From Lysobacter sp. yr284 (lineage in GTDB: Bacteria > Pseudomonadota > Gammaproteobacteria > Xanthomonadales > Xanthomonadaceae), in contig NZ_FNPT01000008.1 in the NCBI RefSeq assembly GCF_900107375.1, positions 69,361 to 133,360 on the forward strand: a DNA stretch of 64,000 nt. Reading direction: 5' to 3'. Of the stretch, positions 48,971-57,187 are shown piece by piece. The translations under genes were made by a program, and so were the position numbers. Numbering within the stretch: position 1 is the stretch's first letter; every line of letters starts with the position of its first letter. The notes below the pieces were generated by a model. That model was not told the origin of the DNA. It ran no database searches and saw nothing but the letters and a program-made list of their open reading frames with translations.

Positions 48971-49438
48971 CTATTCGATTCGCTTGGCAAGACTGCAGCC
49001 AGAATAGAACTCTTGACATCCGTCTTCGCCGGCGCCGACGCATCGGTTCATGCCTTCGGAGATTGCTTTCTCCCGAGTTTCGGCGCTTTGAACGTAGATC
49101 GTCTTGTAGCTCGATACCACGCTTGCGCACTGGTTGTAGTACGCAATTTTTATCCTGCAGTTTTCCCCTCCGTCCTGGGAGCACTCTCGCAGGGCGATCT
49201 CCTCTGCGGATCTCTTGGAGTCGGCTTCGATCGATGCGCCAAGTGCGCCTTTGGCTCCATCGGTTGCAACGGCGCCCCATTGCCTCTTCCAACTCGGGCC
49301 CCTTTCGCTGGCAGAGGAAGACTGGATGCAGCTCTCCCACCCATTACCTTTCTGTAGGACGCTGCCGGGTGGGCAGGCTGAAACGATTCCGGAGTATAGG
49401 GCCATGAAGATCAGCGGGATCGTGCGCAAGGATTTCAT
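48971..49438 (-). CDS. DUF4189 exported protein, array copy 4
   Basis: This intact copy (155 aa) has a signal peptide (LRTIPLIFMALYSGIVSA) and the segments CPPGSVLQKGNGWESC, WKRQWGAVATDGAKGALG, RECSQDGGENCRIKIAYYNQ, SVVSSYKTIYVQSAETREKA and GCQEFYSGCSLAKRIE. The ATG at 49438 lies in front of the hydrophobic stretch and is preceded by GGAGGAGCC. Several segments are nearly identical to copy 3, suggesting a late local duplication. The eight cysteines are conserved. Confidence 0.85.
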   Translation of the reverse strand: MKSLRTIPLIFMALYSGIVSACPPGSVLQKGNGWESCIQSSSASERGPSWKRQWGAVATDGAKGALGASIEADSKRSAEEIALRECSQDGGENCRIKIAYYNQCASVVSSYKTIYVQSAETREKAISEGMNRCVGAGEDGCQEFYSGCSLAKRIE

Positions 49439-49517
49439 CGGCTCCTCCCGATTTAATAGCGCTTCTTGATGCTGTATTGATCTTGCACGTCCGCATTTCC
49501 GTCGTCGGTGATCAGGG

Positions 49518-49976
49518 CTATTGAACACGCTCGGGCAGGCTGCAGTTCGAGTAGAAGATCTTGCAGCCTTCGTCCTCCTTCCCACACCTGCTTAGGCTGT
49601 TCGATTCCGCCAGTGCGAGCGTGTAATCGGCTCGGACGAAATATTTGAACTTTCCGGCGGCGAGGCTGACGCATTGATTGTGGTAGCTGATTTCGATCCT
49701 GCACGTTGTTCCACCCTGCTTTTTGCAAGTGGCAAGAGCATTCTTCTCGGCTCTGCTCTTGGAGCCTTCCTGGCTTGATGAACCGAATGCCCCCGTTGTG
49801 TCGTCGAGAGCGATCGCTCCCTAGCGCTTTTCCCAGGCTGGCTCGCCGGGCCCGGGGGCGCCGACGCATCCCTCCCATCCATTGCCCTTTTGCAGAACGC
49901 TGCCGGGAGGGCAGGCATAGACATGACCTGATGCAAACAATGCGGCAGCGAATAGCTGCATCTCCAGTGTTCTCAT
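49518..49976 (-). pseudogene. DUF4189 exported protein, array copy 5, with in-frame amber codon
   Basis: Reading from ATG 49976, the frame gives MRTLEMQLFAAALFASGHVY, then ACPPGSVLQKGNGWEGC and GEPAWEKR, then a TAG (49821-49823, codon 52) where every intact copy has the Trp of WGAIA. The same frame continues GAIALDDTTGAFGSSSQEG, TCKKQGGTTCRIEISYHNQC and GCKIFYSNCSLPERVQ to a TAG at 49518. All eight Cys remain, and no other lesion was seen. TGG to TAG is a single base change, so it is a very recent nonsense mutation or a site of readthrough. Confidence 0.85.
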
Positions 49977-50101
49977 TCTTTGCTTCCGTTCGAAAATTTG
50001 GTGCCCCGCGGAATAATCGAAAGCAGATGTTCAGTGTCGGAGCCGCGACGACGTTTGGTCTGTGCGTATCGGTGGCGTGGATTTTTTCGTCAAGTCAAGG
50101 G

Positions 50102-50563
50102 TCAGTAGACTTGTTCCGGCAGGCTGCAGTCGGAATAAAATGTATTGCATTCTTCATCCTCGGAGATGCATTTGTTCATTCCGCGGGTGATCGCTTCGGC
50201 GATGGTGTTGTGACTTTGGGTGTAGTTCCATCTTTTCCCAGTAACGATGCTTGCGCATTGATTGAGATATACGAATTTTACTGCGCATCGATTTTTTCCG
50301 GATTCGGCGCATTGCGAAAGTGCTTGTTTTTCCGCTTTTTTCTTCGACGCCTGTCGGCTGGAAGCTCCGAAGGCGCCTGTGGTTTCATCCATGGCGATTG
50401 CTCCCCATCGGTCGGCCCAGGTCGGATCCGATTCTGTCGCGGAGCCAACGCATCCTTCCCAGCCATTGCCTTTTTGCAATACGCTGCCTGGTGGGCATGA
50501 TTGCGCCTGCGTTGATATAAGCAGGAGGGCGATGGATGTAAGCAAATAGTTATATGTTTTCAT
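50102..50563 (-). CDS. DUF4189 exported protein, array copy 6
   Basis: The most upstream copy (153 aa) has a signal peptide (LLTSIALLLISTQAQS) and the family segments CPPGSVLQKGNGWEGC, WADRWGAIAMDETTGAFG, SQCAESGKNRCAVKFVYLNQ, CASIVTGKRWNYTQSHN and ECNTFYSDCSLPEQVY. DNA here is visibly lower in GC than the rest of the window (about 47% in bases 50281-50340). It begins 65 bases after the VirB6-like stop and is probably cotranscribed with virB5-virB6. The eight-Cys pattern is complete. Confidence 0.85.
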   Translation of the reverse strand: MKTYNYLLTSIALLLISTQAQSCPPGSVLQKGNGWEGCVGSATESDPTWADRWGAIAMDETTGAFGASSRQASKKKAEKQALSQCAESGKNRCAVKFVYLNQCASIVTGKRWNYTQSHNTIAEAITRGMNKCISEDEECNTFYSDCSLPEQVY

Positions 50564-50628
50564 CCGAAGTTTTCAGTGCGAGGAAGGAATTTATTAGCCC
50601 CGGTCTTGGCTGGCGTTGCCGGAGCCGG

Positions 50629-51720
50629 CTATCTGTTCTTTCGCGACTCTTCGTGTGTCTTTATTCTGTTCTGATCTATGCCGTCGCTCGTAGGTGCATG
50701 GGCTCTCAAGGGGGCCGATGTTCTTTCGCCATCTTGAGGAGGGCGCTGCGGAGGAGCGCTCGGTGATTGCGTCCCTTTCACGTCTTTCGAATTTGATCCA
50801 AATGCGGAGCTGTAGCTGAAACTCCCCAACGTCCCCTGAAAAAACATCGCCGCCGCCGGCGGCACCGTCACGATCATCGTCGTCATCAGCAGGCCGATGC
50901 CGCCCTGTTGCATCGCCTGCATGCCCAGTCCCTCGGCATCGGTGCCCGGGATGCCGACGGCCTTCGCCACCCACAGCGCCACCGCGACCTTGGCCATCAG
51001 CTCCAGCGCCATCGACACCACCACGCTGAGCATCGCCATCGAGAACAAGGTGCCGATGCCGTACATCAGCCATTTGCGGAACAGGTCCTTGGTCTGGTCG
51101 AACATCAGGCACAGGATGAACAAGGGGCCCAGGCCGATGAACAAGGCGAGGGTGAACTTGTAGAGCAGCAGCATCGCGCCGGCGACCATCGGCGGGCTGG
51201 CGGTGCCGACGCCGGCGAACAGCAGGGCGCGGCTTTTCTTCTCGCGCAGTTCCTGGTTGTCTTCGGGGATCTGCACGGCGTCGATGGCGCTGATCGCCAC
51301 CTGCATGTAGGCCAGGTTGCGGTCGATGGCGTCGGCGCTGGAACGGCTGTCGTCGGTGAACAGTTCGTGCACCTCGCGGTCGAGGTCCTGGGTGAAGAAG
51401 CGGTGCAGGCTGGCGCCGCCGAACGACATGGTGGTGGCCAGGCCGACGATGAAGGCCATGCGGGTCGCGTTGGCGACCAGCGCCATCATCGGTTCGCGCG
51501 ATTGGCCGGTGACGATGCGGTAGCCGGCCAGGGTGATCCACAAGGTCGTGGCCACCAGCGCGATCTGGCTGGCCCAGGCCATGGTGCGCTTGAGCAGGCC
51601 CAGTCCGAACTTGTCGATCTTGCTGTCGAAATAGGCGTTGACCAGCTTGAAGTAGAGGTAGTCGCCGACGCCCTGCGCCTGCGGGATCAGCCAATCGGAA
51701 AGCTCCGTGAGCAACTGCAT
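50629..51720 (-). CDS. VirB6/TrbL-like type IV secretion membrane protein
   Basis: The 363-residue protein is strongly hydrophobic in five or six regions, such as MAWASQIALVATTLWITLAG, FTLALFIGLGPLFILCLMFD and GIGLLMTTMIVTVPPAAAMF. The AGYRIVTG, FIGLGPLFI and LFRKWLMYGIGTLFSM sections are the VirB6 core. A charged, Gly/Gln-rich C-terminal tail (from SNSKDVKGTQ) extends past the last helix. VirB6 forms part of the inner-membrane channel of type IV secretion. The stop lies 65 bases before the DUF4189 array; VirB5 is 29 bases upstream. Partners VirB1-4 and VirB7-11 are not in this window. Confidence 0.85.
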   Translation of the reverse strand: MQLLTELSDWLIPQAQGVGDYLYFKLVNAYFDSKIDKFGLGLLKRTMAWASQIALVATTLWITLAGYRIVTGQSREPMMALVANATRMAFIVGLATTMSFGGASLHRFFTQDLDREVHELFTDDSRSSADAIDRNLAYMQVAISAIDAVQIPEDNQELREKKSRALLFAGVGTASPPMVAGAMLLLYKFTLALFIGLGPLFILCLMFDQTKDLFRKWLMYGIGTLFSMAMLSVVVSMALELMAKVAVALWVAKAVGIPGTDAEGLGMQAMQQGGIGLLMTTMIVTVPPAAAMFFQGTLGSFSYSSAFGSNSKDVKGTQSPSAPPQRPPQDGERTSAPLRAHAPTSDGIDQNRIKTHEESRKNR

Positions 51721-51749
51721 GTTCGGTCCGTCGGGTCGAAAGGGGGGAG

Positions 51750-52520
51750 TCAGAGCGAGAACGCGCTCTTGATGGCCTGGCTCTGGATGATCTTGCCGAC
51801 GCCGCCGGAGGGCTTGCCTTCCAGCGCCCGCCGCGCCAGCCGCGCCTGGTCTTTCTGCAGGGCGACGATATAGTCGTCGTAGGCCTTCATCCGCGCCTGC
51901 CAGTAGTCGAGGTCCATGCGGGTGCGGACCATGAAGCGCTGGGTCTCGTTGTCGTTGGCGGCGAGGCTGCCCTGGCTGTCGCCGACCTGGCCGCGCTGGC
52001 CCTCGACCTGCGAGAACTCGCGGTTGCGCTGGATCAGCTGCTTGAGCATGCGCACCGATTCGTTGTACTTGGCGTTGTCGGCCAGGACCATGCGCTGGCA
52101 CAGGCGGCGCTGTTCGGCGACCAGGTCGGAATCGAGCTGCGGGTTGAACGCGCTCATCGCGCCGGTCAGCCCTTCGCTGCGCGGGCCGGGGCAGATGTCG
52201 TCCATGCCGTAGGACGGATCGCGCTCAGGGAAATCGTCGCGCATCGCCGATTGCTGCATCTGCAGTTGTTGCAGCTTGACCAACTGTTGTTGGTAGTGCT
52301 TGTACTGGTCGGACCAGCGCTTGCCCTGCTCGATGTACTGCAGGCCTTGTTCGATCATGTCCTTGATCGCGATGCCGAGGTTGCCCGGGTCGGTGACGAC
52401 GAGTTGCGCGTGCGCCGGCGGCGCGATGGCCTGGGCGAACAGGACGGCTGCGGCGAGCAACGGGAGCAGGCGCGCCGGACGCTTGCGTTTGGCGGCCGGA
52501 CGAACGGCGGCAGGGGACAT
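51750..52520 (-). CDS. VirB5/TrbJ-like type IV secretion protein
   Basis: The 256-residue protein has a signal peptide (LLPLLAAAVLFAQAIAPPAHA) and the VirB5-type pattern: LVVTDPGNLGIAIKDMIEQG followed by a long helical region LQYIEQGKRWSDQYKHYQQQ, KYNESVRMLKQLIQRNREF and MDLDYWQARMKAYDDYIVAL. The Asp-Pro-Gly-Asn start of the mature chain and the coiled helices match pilus-tip VirB5 or TrbJ proteins. CPGPRSEG and RLCQRM supply a probable Cys pair. It is the first gene of the minus-strand unit and diverges from the S8 peptidase gene across a 575-base region. It encodes part of the surface structure that contacts target cells in known systems. Confidence 0.8.
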   Translation of the reverse strand: MSPAAVRPAAKRKRPARLLPLLAAAVLFAQAIAPPAHAQLVVTDPGNLGIAIKDMIEQGLQYIEQGKRWSDQYKHYQQQLVKLQQLQMQQSAMRDDFPERDPSYGMDDICPGPRSEGLTGAMSAFNPQLDSDLVAEQRRLCQRMVLADNAKYNESVRMLKQLIQRNREFSQVEGQRGQVGDSQGSLAANDNETQRFMVRTRMDLDYWQARMKAYDDYIVALQKDQARLARRALEGKPSGGVGKIIQSQAIKSAFSL

Positions 52521-53095
52521 GGCGAGCTTCCTTTGCTGGCTTTCCGCGACAGGGATGCGTACGCGGCCGGTCGCTGCGACGCAATTCTTTCGCGGAATAG
52601 AAACTCAGCGGATATTCGAACGCAATAGGAACTTTTGGTTGCGCAGAAACGTTCCGGATATAGCGTGTCGATGCAGTGGCTAGCGAGTGTTTTTGTTGTG
52701 CGCAATCGACGTGCATTTATTGAAATGTGTGTGCCCGCGTGCTGTCGCTGCGACAGCGGACTGCGCTTTCGCTGAAGCCCGATGCACGCCGGCCTGTTCG
52801 TACGGTCGTGCGAAATGTGGATCCGCACTCGGCGCTGCGCGTTCATCCCAGGCAGTTCGAAGTTCTGTGATCGCCCGCAACAGCCGCATCTGCGCGCCGT
52901 TCGTATGGGCGTGGACGCGGCCCCACGCTCGCGCGCAGTGTCTTTGCAGCGTCCCGCGACGCAGGCGGCAGGGACGTTGCTGTTCGGTGCCTGGCTGTTC
53001 GATACCTACGCTGTTCGAGACATGCCCACGTTCGCTTCCACACCAACGTCGTCCGCACGGACGGCGACGGCCGGACTTTTCCTGGAGACAACCGA
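52521..53095. other. Divergent intergenic region between the VirB5-like and S8 peptidase genes
   Basis: This gap is relatively AT-rich for the window (TTTTTGTTGTGCGCAATCGA near 52690, ATTTATTGAAATGTGTG near 52715). Both divergent genes should have promoters here. Several frames are open on both strands but without coding character. No repeat of families A, B or C was found. Confidence 0.5.
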
Positions 53096-55171
53096 ATGAA
53101 CCGTCGCATCACGCTCACCGCGCTGGCCGCATCGCTGGCGCTGGCTTCCCCGCTGGCCGCCGCGCAGGCGCAGGCCGACTATCAACTGGATCTGGGCGGC
53201 ATGCGCTTCGATCCGCTCCAGCAACGGCCGGTGCAGGCCGCCAGCACCTGGGGCCGCGCGCGCGCCGACGGCGAGGACTGGCGCCTGGTCCAGTTCAAGG
53301 GCCCGGTGCGCCAGGCCTGGCTCGACGAGTTGCGCAGCAAGGGGCTGGAACCGGTGCAGTACCTGCATCCGTACACCTACATCGTGTGGGGCAAGCGCGA
53401 TGCGCTGGCGCGCGCGGCCGGGCTCAACGAAGTGCGCTGGAGCGGCGACTTCCTGCCCGCGTACAAGGTGCTGCCGCAACTGCGCCAGGCCGCCGCGGCC
53501 AAGAGCGCCGGCGCGCTGGAGGTGCGGGTGACCAGCCGCCGCGGCAGCGCCGGCGTCGCCGCGACGCTCGGCGCGATCGGCGCGGCCGATGCCGGGCAGG
53601 GCGCGCAGATCGTCGATCGCGCGCTGCAGACCCAGACCGTGCGCGTGCCGGCCGACCAGCTCGCGCTGCTGGCGCAGGCGCCGGGCGTGTACAGCGTGCA
53701 GAGCGTGCCCACCGACGGCGGCCTGCGCGGCGAGATCAGCAGCCAGATCAACGCCGGCAACGTCAACGCCAGCAACCTCGCGGTGCCGGGCTACCTGAGC
53801 TATCTCAGCGGCCTGGGCGTGAACGGCACCGGCGCGATCATCGCCAACGTCGACGGCGGCGTGCACCAGACCCATCCCGACCTCGCCGCGCGCATGACCG
53901 CGTGCACCGGCACCACCTGCGGCGGCTCGGCCAGCAGCGCGCACGGCACCCACACCGCGGCGATCATGGCCGGCGACGGCGCCTCCAACGTGCGCGCCAC
54001 CGCGTCCACCGGCAGCTTCCTGCGCGGCCTGGGCGTGGCGCCGGGGGCGAAGCTGGTCGAGCAGGTGTATTCGCCGTTCTTCACCCAGCCCGGCGGCATG
54101 CTGTTGCTGATGACCCAGTCGGTGCGCAACAAGGCGACCATCTCCGGCAACAGCTGGGGCCCGGGCGGTTCGCCGCGCGGCTACGACGGCGACACCCGCC
54201 AGGTCGACGTGGGCGTGCGCGACGCCGATCCGAGCGCGCCGGGCGACCAGCCGCTGAACTACGTGCTGTCGTTCATGAACGGCAACGGCGGCACCCAGAG
54301 CCAGGGTTCGCCGGACGAGGCCAAGAATACCTTCACCGTCGGCTCGACCAAGGGCCAGACCTCGGCGACGGTGCAGATCGCCGCGATCAACGACCTGTCC
54401 AGCAACACCGCGCACGGGCCGGCGCTGGACGGCCGCCGCATTCCGGGCATCGTCGCGCCGGGCTGCTCGATCGATTCGGCCAACAGCGCCACCGGCCACG
54501 GCCTGATGTGCGGCACCAGCATGGCCTCGCCCCAGGTCGCCGGCGCCAGCGCCTTGTTCACCCAGTACTACCGCAACAAGTTCGCCGGGGCGACGCCGAG
54601 CCCGGCGCTGACCCGCGCCGCGTTCACCGCGGTGGCGCAGAACCTGGTCGGCAAGCTCGACGCCGACGGCGGCACCCTGACCACCGCGCCCGACGCCAAG
54701 CAGGGCTGGGGGCGGATGCTGCTGGAGCCGGTGCTGCGTCCGGCGCAGACGGTGCAGTACTTCGACCAGGCCCACGTGTTCAACAACAGCGGCGAGAACT
54801 GGACCCGCAGCTTCCGCGCCGCCGATGCGAGCAAGCCGGTGCGGATCATGCTGGTGTGGACCGACGCGCCGGGCCACGGCCTGGGCGGCACCACGCCGGC
54901 CTGGAACAACAACCTCGACCTGCGCGTGAGCTCGGGCGCGAGCACCTTCCTGGGCAATGTGTTCAACGCCAGCGGCTGGTCGGCGACCGGCGGCGCGGCG
55001 GATGCGCGCAACAACAACGAAGGCGTGTTCCTGCAGGCCGCGCAGCACGGCGGCGGCGCCTTCACCATCGAGGTGCGGGCGACCGACATCAACTCCAACG
55101 GGTTGCCGAACTCCGGCGACGACACCGACCAGGATTTCGCCCTGGTCTGCTACAACTGCGTGGCGAGCTGA
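53096..55171 (+). CDS. Secreted S8 subtilisin-like serine peptidase
   Basis: The 691-residue protease has a signal peptide (LAASLALASPLAAAQAQA) and an N-terminal prosegment to about residue 225. The catalytic triad is visible as Asp253 (NVDGGVHQTHPDL), His283 (AHGTHTAAIMAG) and Ser475 (GTSMASPQVAGA), with the oxyanion Asn352 in SGNSWGPGG. A C-terminal beta-domain follows (VRIMLVWTDAPGHGLGGTT, NNNLDLRVSSG), as in KP-43-like subtilases, ending with VCYNCVAS. It is probably exported to digest extracellular protein. It diverges from the VirB5-like gene. The ACCGAATG start is preceded by GGAGACA. Confidence 0.95.
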   Translation: MNRRITLTALAASLALASPLAAAQAQADYQLDLGGMRFDPLQQRPVQAASTWGRARADGEDWRLVQFKGPVRQAWLDELRSKGLEPVQYLHPYTYIVWGKRDALARAAGLNEVRWSGDFLPAYKVLPQLRQAAAAKSAGALEVRVTSRRGSAGVAATLGAIGAADAGQGAQIVDRALQTQTVRVPADQLALLAQAPGVYSVQSVPTDGGLRGEISSQINAGNVNASNLAVPGYLSYLSGLGVNGTGAIIANVDGGVHQTHPDLAARMTACTGTTCGGSASSAHGTHTAAIMAGDGASNVRATASTGSFLRGLGVAPGAKLVEQVYSPFFTQPGGMLLLMTQSVRNKATISGNSWGPGGSPRGYDGDTRQVDVGVRDADPSAPGDQPLNYVLSFMNGNGGTQSQGSPDEAKNTFTVGSTKGQTSATVQIAAINDLSSNTAHGPALDGRRIPGIVAPGCSIDSANSATGHGLMCGTSMASPQVAGASALFTQYYRNKFAGATPSPALTRAAFTAVAQNLVGKLDADGGTLTTAPDAKQGWGRMLLEPVLRPAQTVQYFDQAHVFNNSGENWTRSFRAADASKPVRIMLVWTDAPGHGLGGTTPAWNNNLDLRVSSGASTFLGNVFNASGWSATGGAADARNNNEGVFLQAAQHGGGAFTIEVRATDINSNGLPNSGDDTDQDFALVCYNCVAS

Positions 55172-55283
55172 TCGTCGACGGTGGATGTGCGTCGGCGTCG
55201 CCAAGGCGGCGCCGGCGCGAGGGCGGGGCGGCTGCGGCCGCCCCGTTCTCGTTCGATGGGTGCTTGCGTCGTCGCTGCGGTGG

Positions 55284-55369
55284 CGCGGTCGCGGCTTGCG
55301 CCGCTCCTACAGGCAGCCCAGGCGGATGCGTCGATGGCCCCTGTAGGAGCGGCGCAAGCCGCGACCGCA
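55284..55369. repeat. Paired palindromic repeat, family A, locus 6
   Basis: Arms GCGCGGTCGCGGCTTGCGCC and TGTAGGAGCGGCGCAAGCCG lie about 30 bases apart between convergent genes ending at 55171 and 55435. Confidence 0.85.
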
Positions 55370-55434
55370 CCACTGCAACTACGCCGCCGTCACTGCAACT
55401 ATTCCATCGCCACGGCCACCGCACGCAGCTGCCG

Positions 55435-56253
55435 CTACTTCGCCGCCGGCAACGCGTAAACCTGCCGGGCCGGATCGAACTCGACCACGTGCTCGGTCTG
55501 CGCGCTGTTGCCGCCGGGCTGCTGGGTGCGCTTGGTCACCCGCAGCGGGAAGAACGGCTTGACGGTGTCGCTGTCGTCGATGGCGACGCTGTACTCGCTG
55601 TCCTGATCGTCCTCGGCGATCTGCGGGATCGCGCTGAGGTTGCGGATCTTGTCGCCGATCGGCGCGATCAGGCTGTAGATCGACACGGTGATGCCCTGGC
55701 CGGTGCCGCCGCTGGCGAATTTCCAGGCCATGGTGTCGGCGCCGATGCGCACCAGCTGCGCGTCGTCGCAGCCGCAGTAGCCCGAGCTGCCGGACGGGAT
55801 CTGCTTGTCGCCAGCGACCAGGGTCCAGCCGCCGCGCGCGTCGGGGGCCAGCACGAACGCGCCCATCAGGCCCGAGGAGACGTGGCCGTAGACATAGCCC
55901 TGGGCGTCGGCGAGGTTGTGCGCGGCGACGTAGAGCCGCCGCTGGCCTTGCAGGTCGACCAGTTCCGGCGCGCCCGCGCGCATGCAGTAATCGTCGTCGA
56001 CGCCGCCTTCGACCTTGGCGTGGAATTTCCAGCAGCGCTGGGTCGCGTCGAAGGCATCGCCGTATTGCTGCGCCATCAGCGTCTCGACGGCGCGCTGCAG
56101 CGCGGCCGGATCGGTTGCGGCCGGCGTCGCGGCCGGTTGTGCGGTTGCGGCGGTCGCCGCGGGCGCGGACGGCGCGGCGTCGCGCTGGCAGGCGGCGAGC
56201 AAGGCGGAGGCGGCGACGGCGGCGAGCAGCGCGGCGGAGCGTGAGGCGCTCAT
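55435..56253 (-). CDS. Hypothetical lipoprotein, 272 aa
   Basis: The N-terminus (AAVAASALLAACQ) contains a lipobox with Cys22, followed by an Ala/Thr/Pro linker to about residue 50. The domain includes LMAQQYGDAFDATQRCWKFH, DDYCMRAGAPELVDLQGQRR, LYVAAHNLADAQGYVYGHVS, IPSGSSGYCGCDDAQLVRIG and YSLIAPIGDKIRNLSAIPQI. Cysteines in CW, YC and YCGC suggest disulfides. I do not recognise the family. The pattern of strands with a Gly-rich mid-region suits a periplasmic binding or structural role, not further resolved. Confidence 0.7.
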   Translation of the reverse strand: MSASRSAALLAAVAASALLAACQRDAAPSAPAATAATAQPAATPAATDPAALQRAVETLMAQQYGDAFDATQRCWKFHAKVEGGVDDDYCMRAGAPELVDLQGQRRLYVAAHNLADAQGYVYGHVSSGLMGAFVLAPDARGGWTLVAGDKQIPSGSSGYCGCDDAQLVRIGADTMAWKFASGGTGQGITVSIYSLIAPIGDKIRNLSAIPQIAEDDQDSEYSVAIDDSDTVKPFFPLRVTKRTQQPGGNSAQTEHVVEFDPARQVYALPAAK

Positions 56254-56380
56254 GCGGCGGTTCCTTCTGCGATGAGGTGGGCCGACCTTATCCGGCGCGC
56301 CGTGAAGACCGCAGCGCGGCGGTTCGCCTCGCCCGGCGGGCCGGGCGCACGCCCGTGCCCGCCGCGGCGCGCAATGCGCT

Positions 56381-57187
56381 TCAGCCCGCCAGCGCCAGCG
56401 CGCGCGCGCGTTCGCGCGCGGCCTCGATGAACGCCATCAGCAGCGGCCGCCCGGGCAGCAGTTCGGGGAAGCGGTGGTCGTGGAACTCCGGATGCCATTG
56501 CACGCCGACCACGAAGCCCTCGCCGAGGCCGCGCACGCACTCGGGGATGCCGTCCTCGGACCAGGCCTCCACTTCCAGGCCGTCGCCGAGGTTCTTGATG
56601 CCCTGGTGATGGATCGAATTGACCTGCGGCTGCGCCACCTGCGGATACAGCGCGGCCAGCCAGCCGCCTTCGCGCATGCGCAGGGCGTGCTTGTGTTCGT
56701 CGTACTGGGCCGGGATGTAGTGCTGGGCGCGGGTGGCGCCGGCGCCGACCAGGTCCTGGTACAGGCTGCCGCCGTGGGCGACGTTGATCAGCTGCATGCC
56801 GCGGCAGACCCCGAGCACCGGCTTGCCGAGCTCGACGAAGGCGCGCAGCAGGCTCAGCTCGAAGCGGTCGCGGTCCGGGTCGGTGGTCATCAGCAGTTCG
56901 CTGGGACGCTCGCCGTAGGCGACCGGGTCGATGTCGGCGCCGCCCTGCAGGATCAGGCCGTCGAGCGCGCCGGCGTAGTCGCGTACCGACAGGTCGCTGG
57001 CCTGCACCGCGCCTTCGGCGTCGACGGTGGGGATCATCGTCACCAGCGCGCCGCTGGCCATGACCCAGTGCGCCATCGATTGTTCCAGGTACTGCAGGGT
57101 CTTGTTGCGGAAGCCGTACTCGGGCGGCAGGTTGCGCATCATGCGCGGCGACAGGCCGATCAGCAGTTTGCGGGCGGGCTGGTTCAT
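56381..57187 (-). CDS. Class I glutamine amidotransferase-like, gamma-glutamyl hydrolase type
   Basis: The 268-residue enzyme contains the nucleophile elbow LGVCRGMQLIN (Cys128) and a catalytic His232-Glu234 pair in VGVQWHPEFHD, as in PuuD-type gamma-glutamyl-GABA hydrolases. Other parts are DGLILQGGADIDPVAYGERP, TDPDRDRFELSLLRAFVELG and QVNSIHHQGIKNLGDGLEVE. PuuD-like enzymes release glutamate from gamma-glutamylated amines. Its start codon overlaps the stop of the upstream YbdK-type ligase gene by 4 bases (ATGA), which implies translational coupling and a shared pathway: ligation of glutamate and its later removal. Confidence 0.9.
   Translation of the reverse strand: MNQPARKLLIGLSPRMMRNLPPEYGFRNKTLQYLEQSMAHWVMASGALVTMIPTVDAEGAVQASDLSVRDYAGALDGLILQGGADIDPVAYGERPSELLMTTDPDRDRFELSLLRAFVELGKPVLGVCRGMQLINVAHGGSLYQDLVGAGATRAQHYIPAQYDEHKHALRMREGGWLAALYPQVAQPQVNSIHHQGIKNLGDGLEVEAWSEDGIPECVRGLGEGFVVGVQWHPEFHDHRFPELLPGRPLLMAFIEAARERARALALAG

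Noticed and set aside
50629-52520. Complete type IV secretion cluster
   Set aside because: Only VirB5-like and VirB6-like genes were found; no ATPase, core-complex or coupling-protein gene is in the window.
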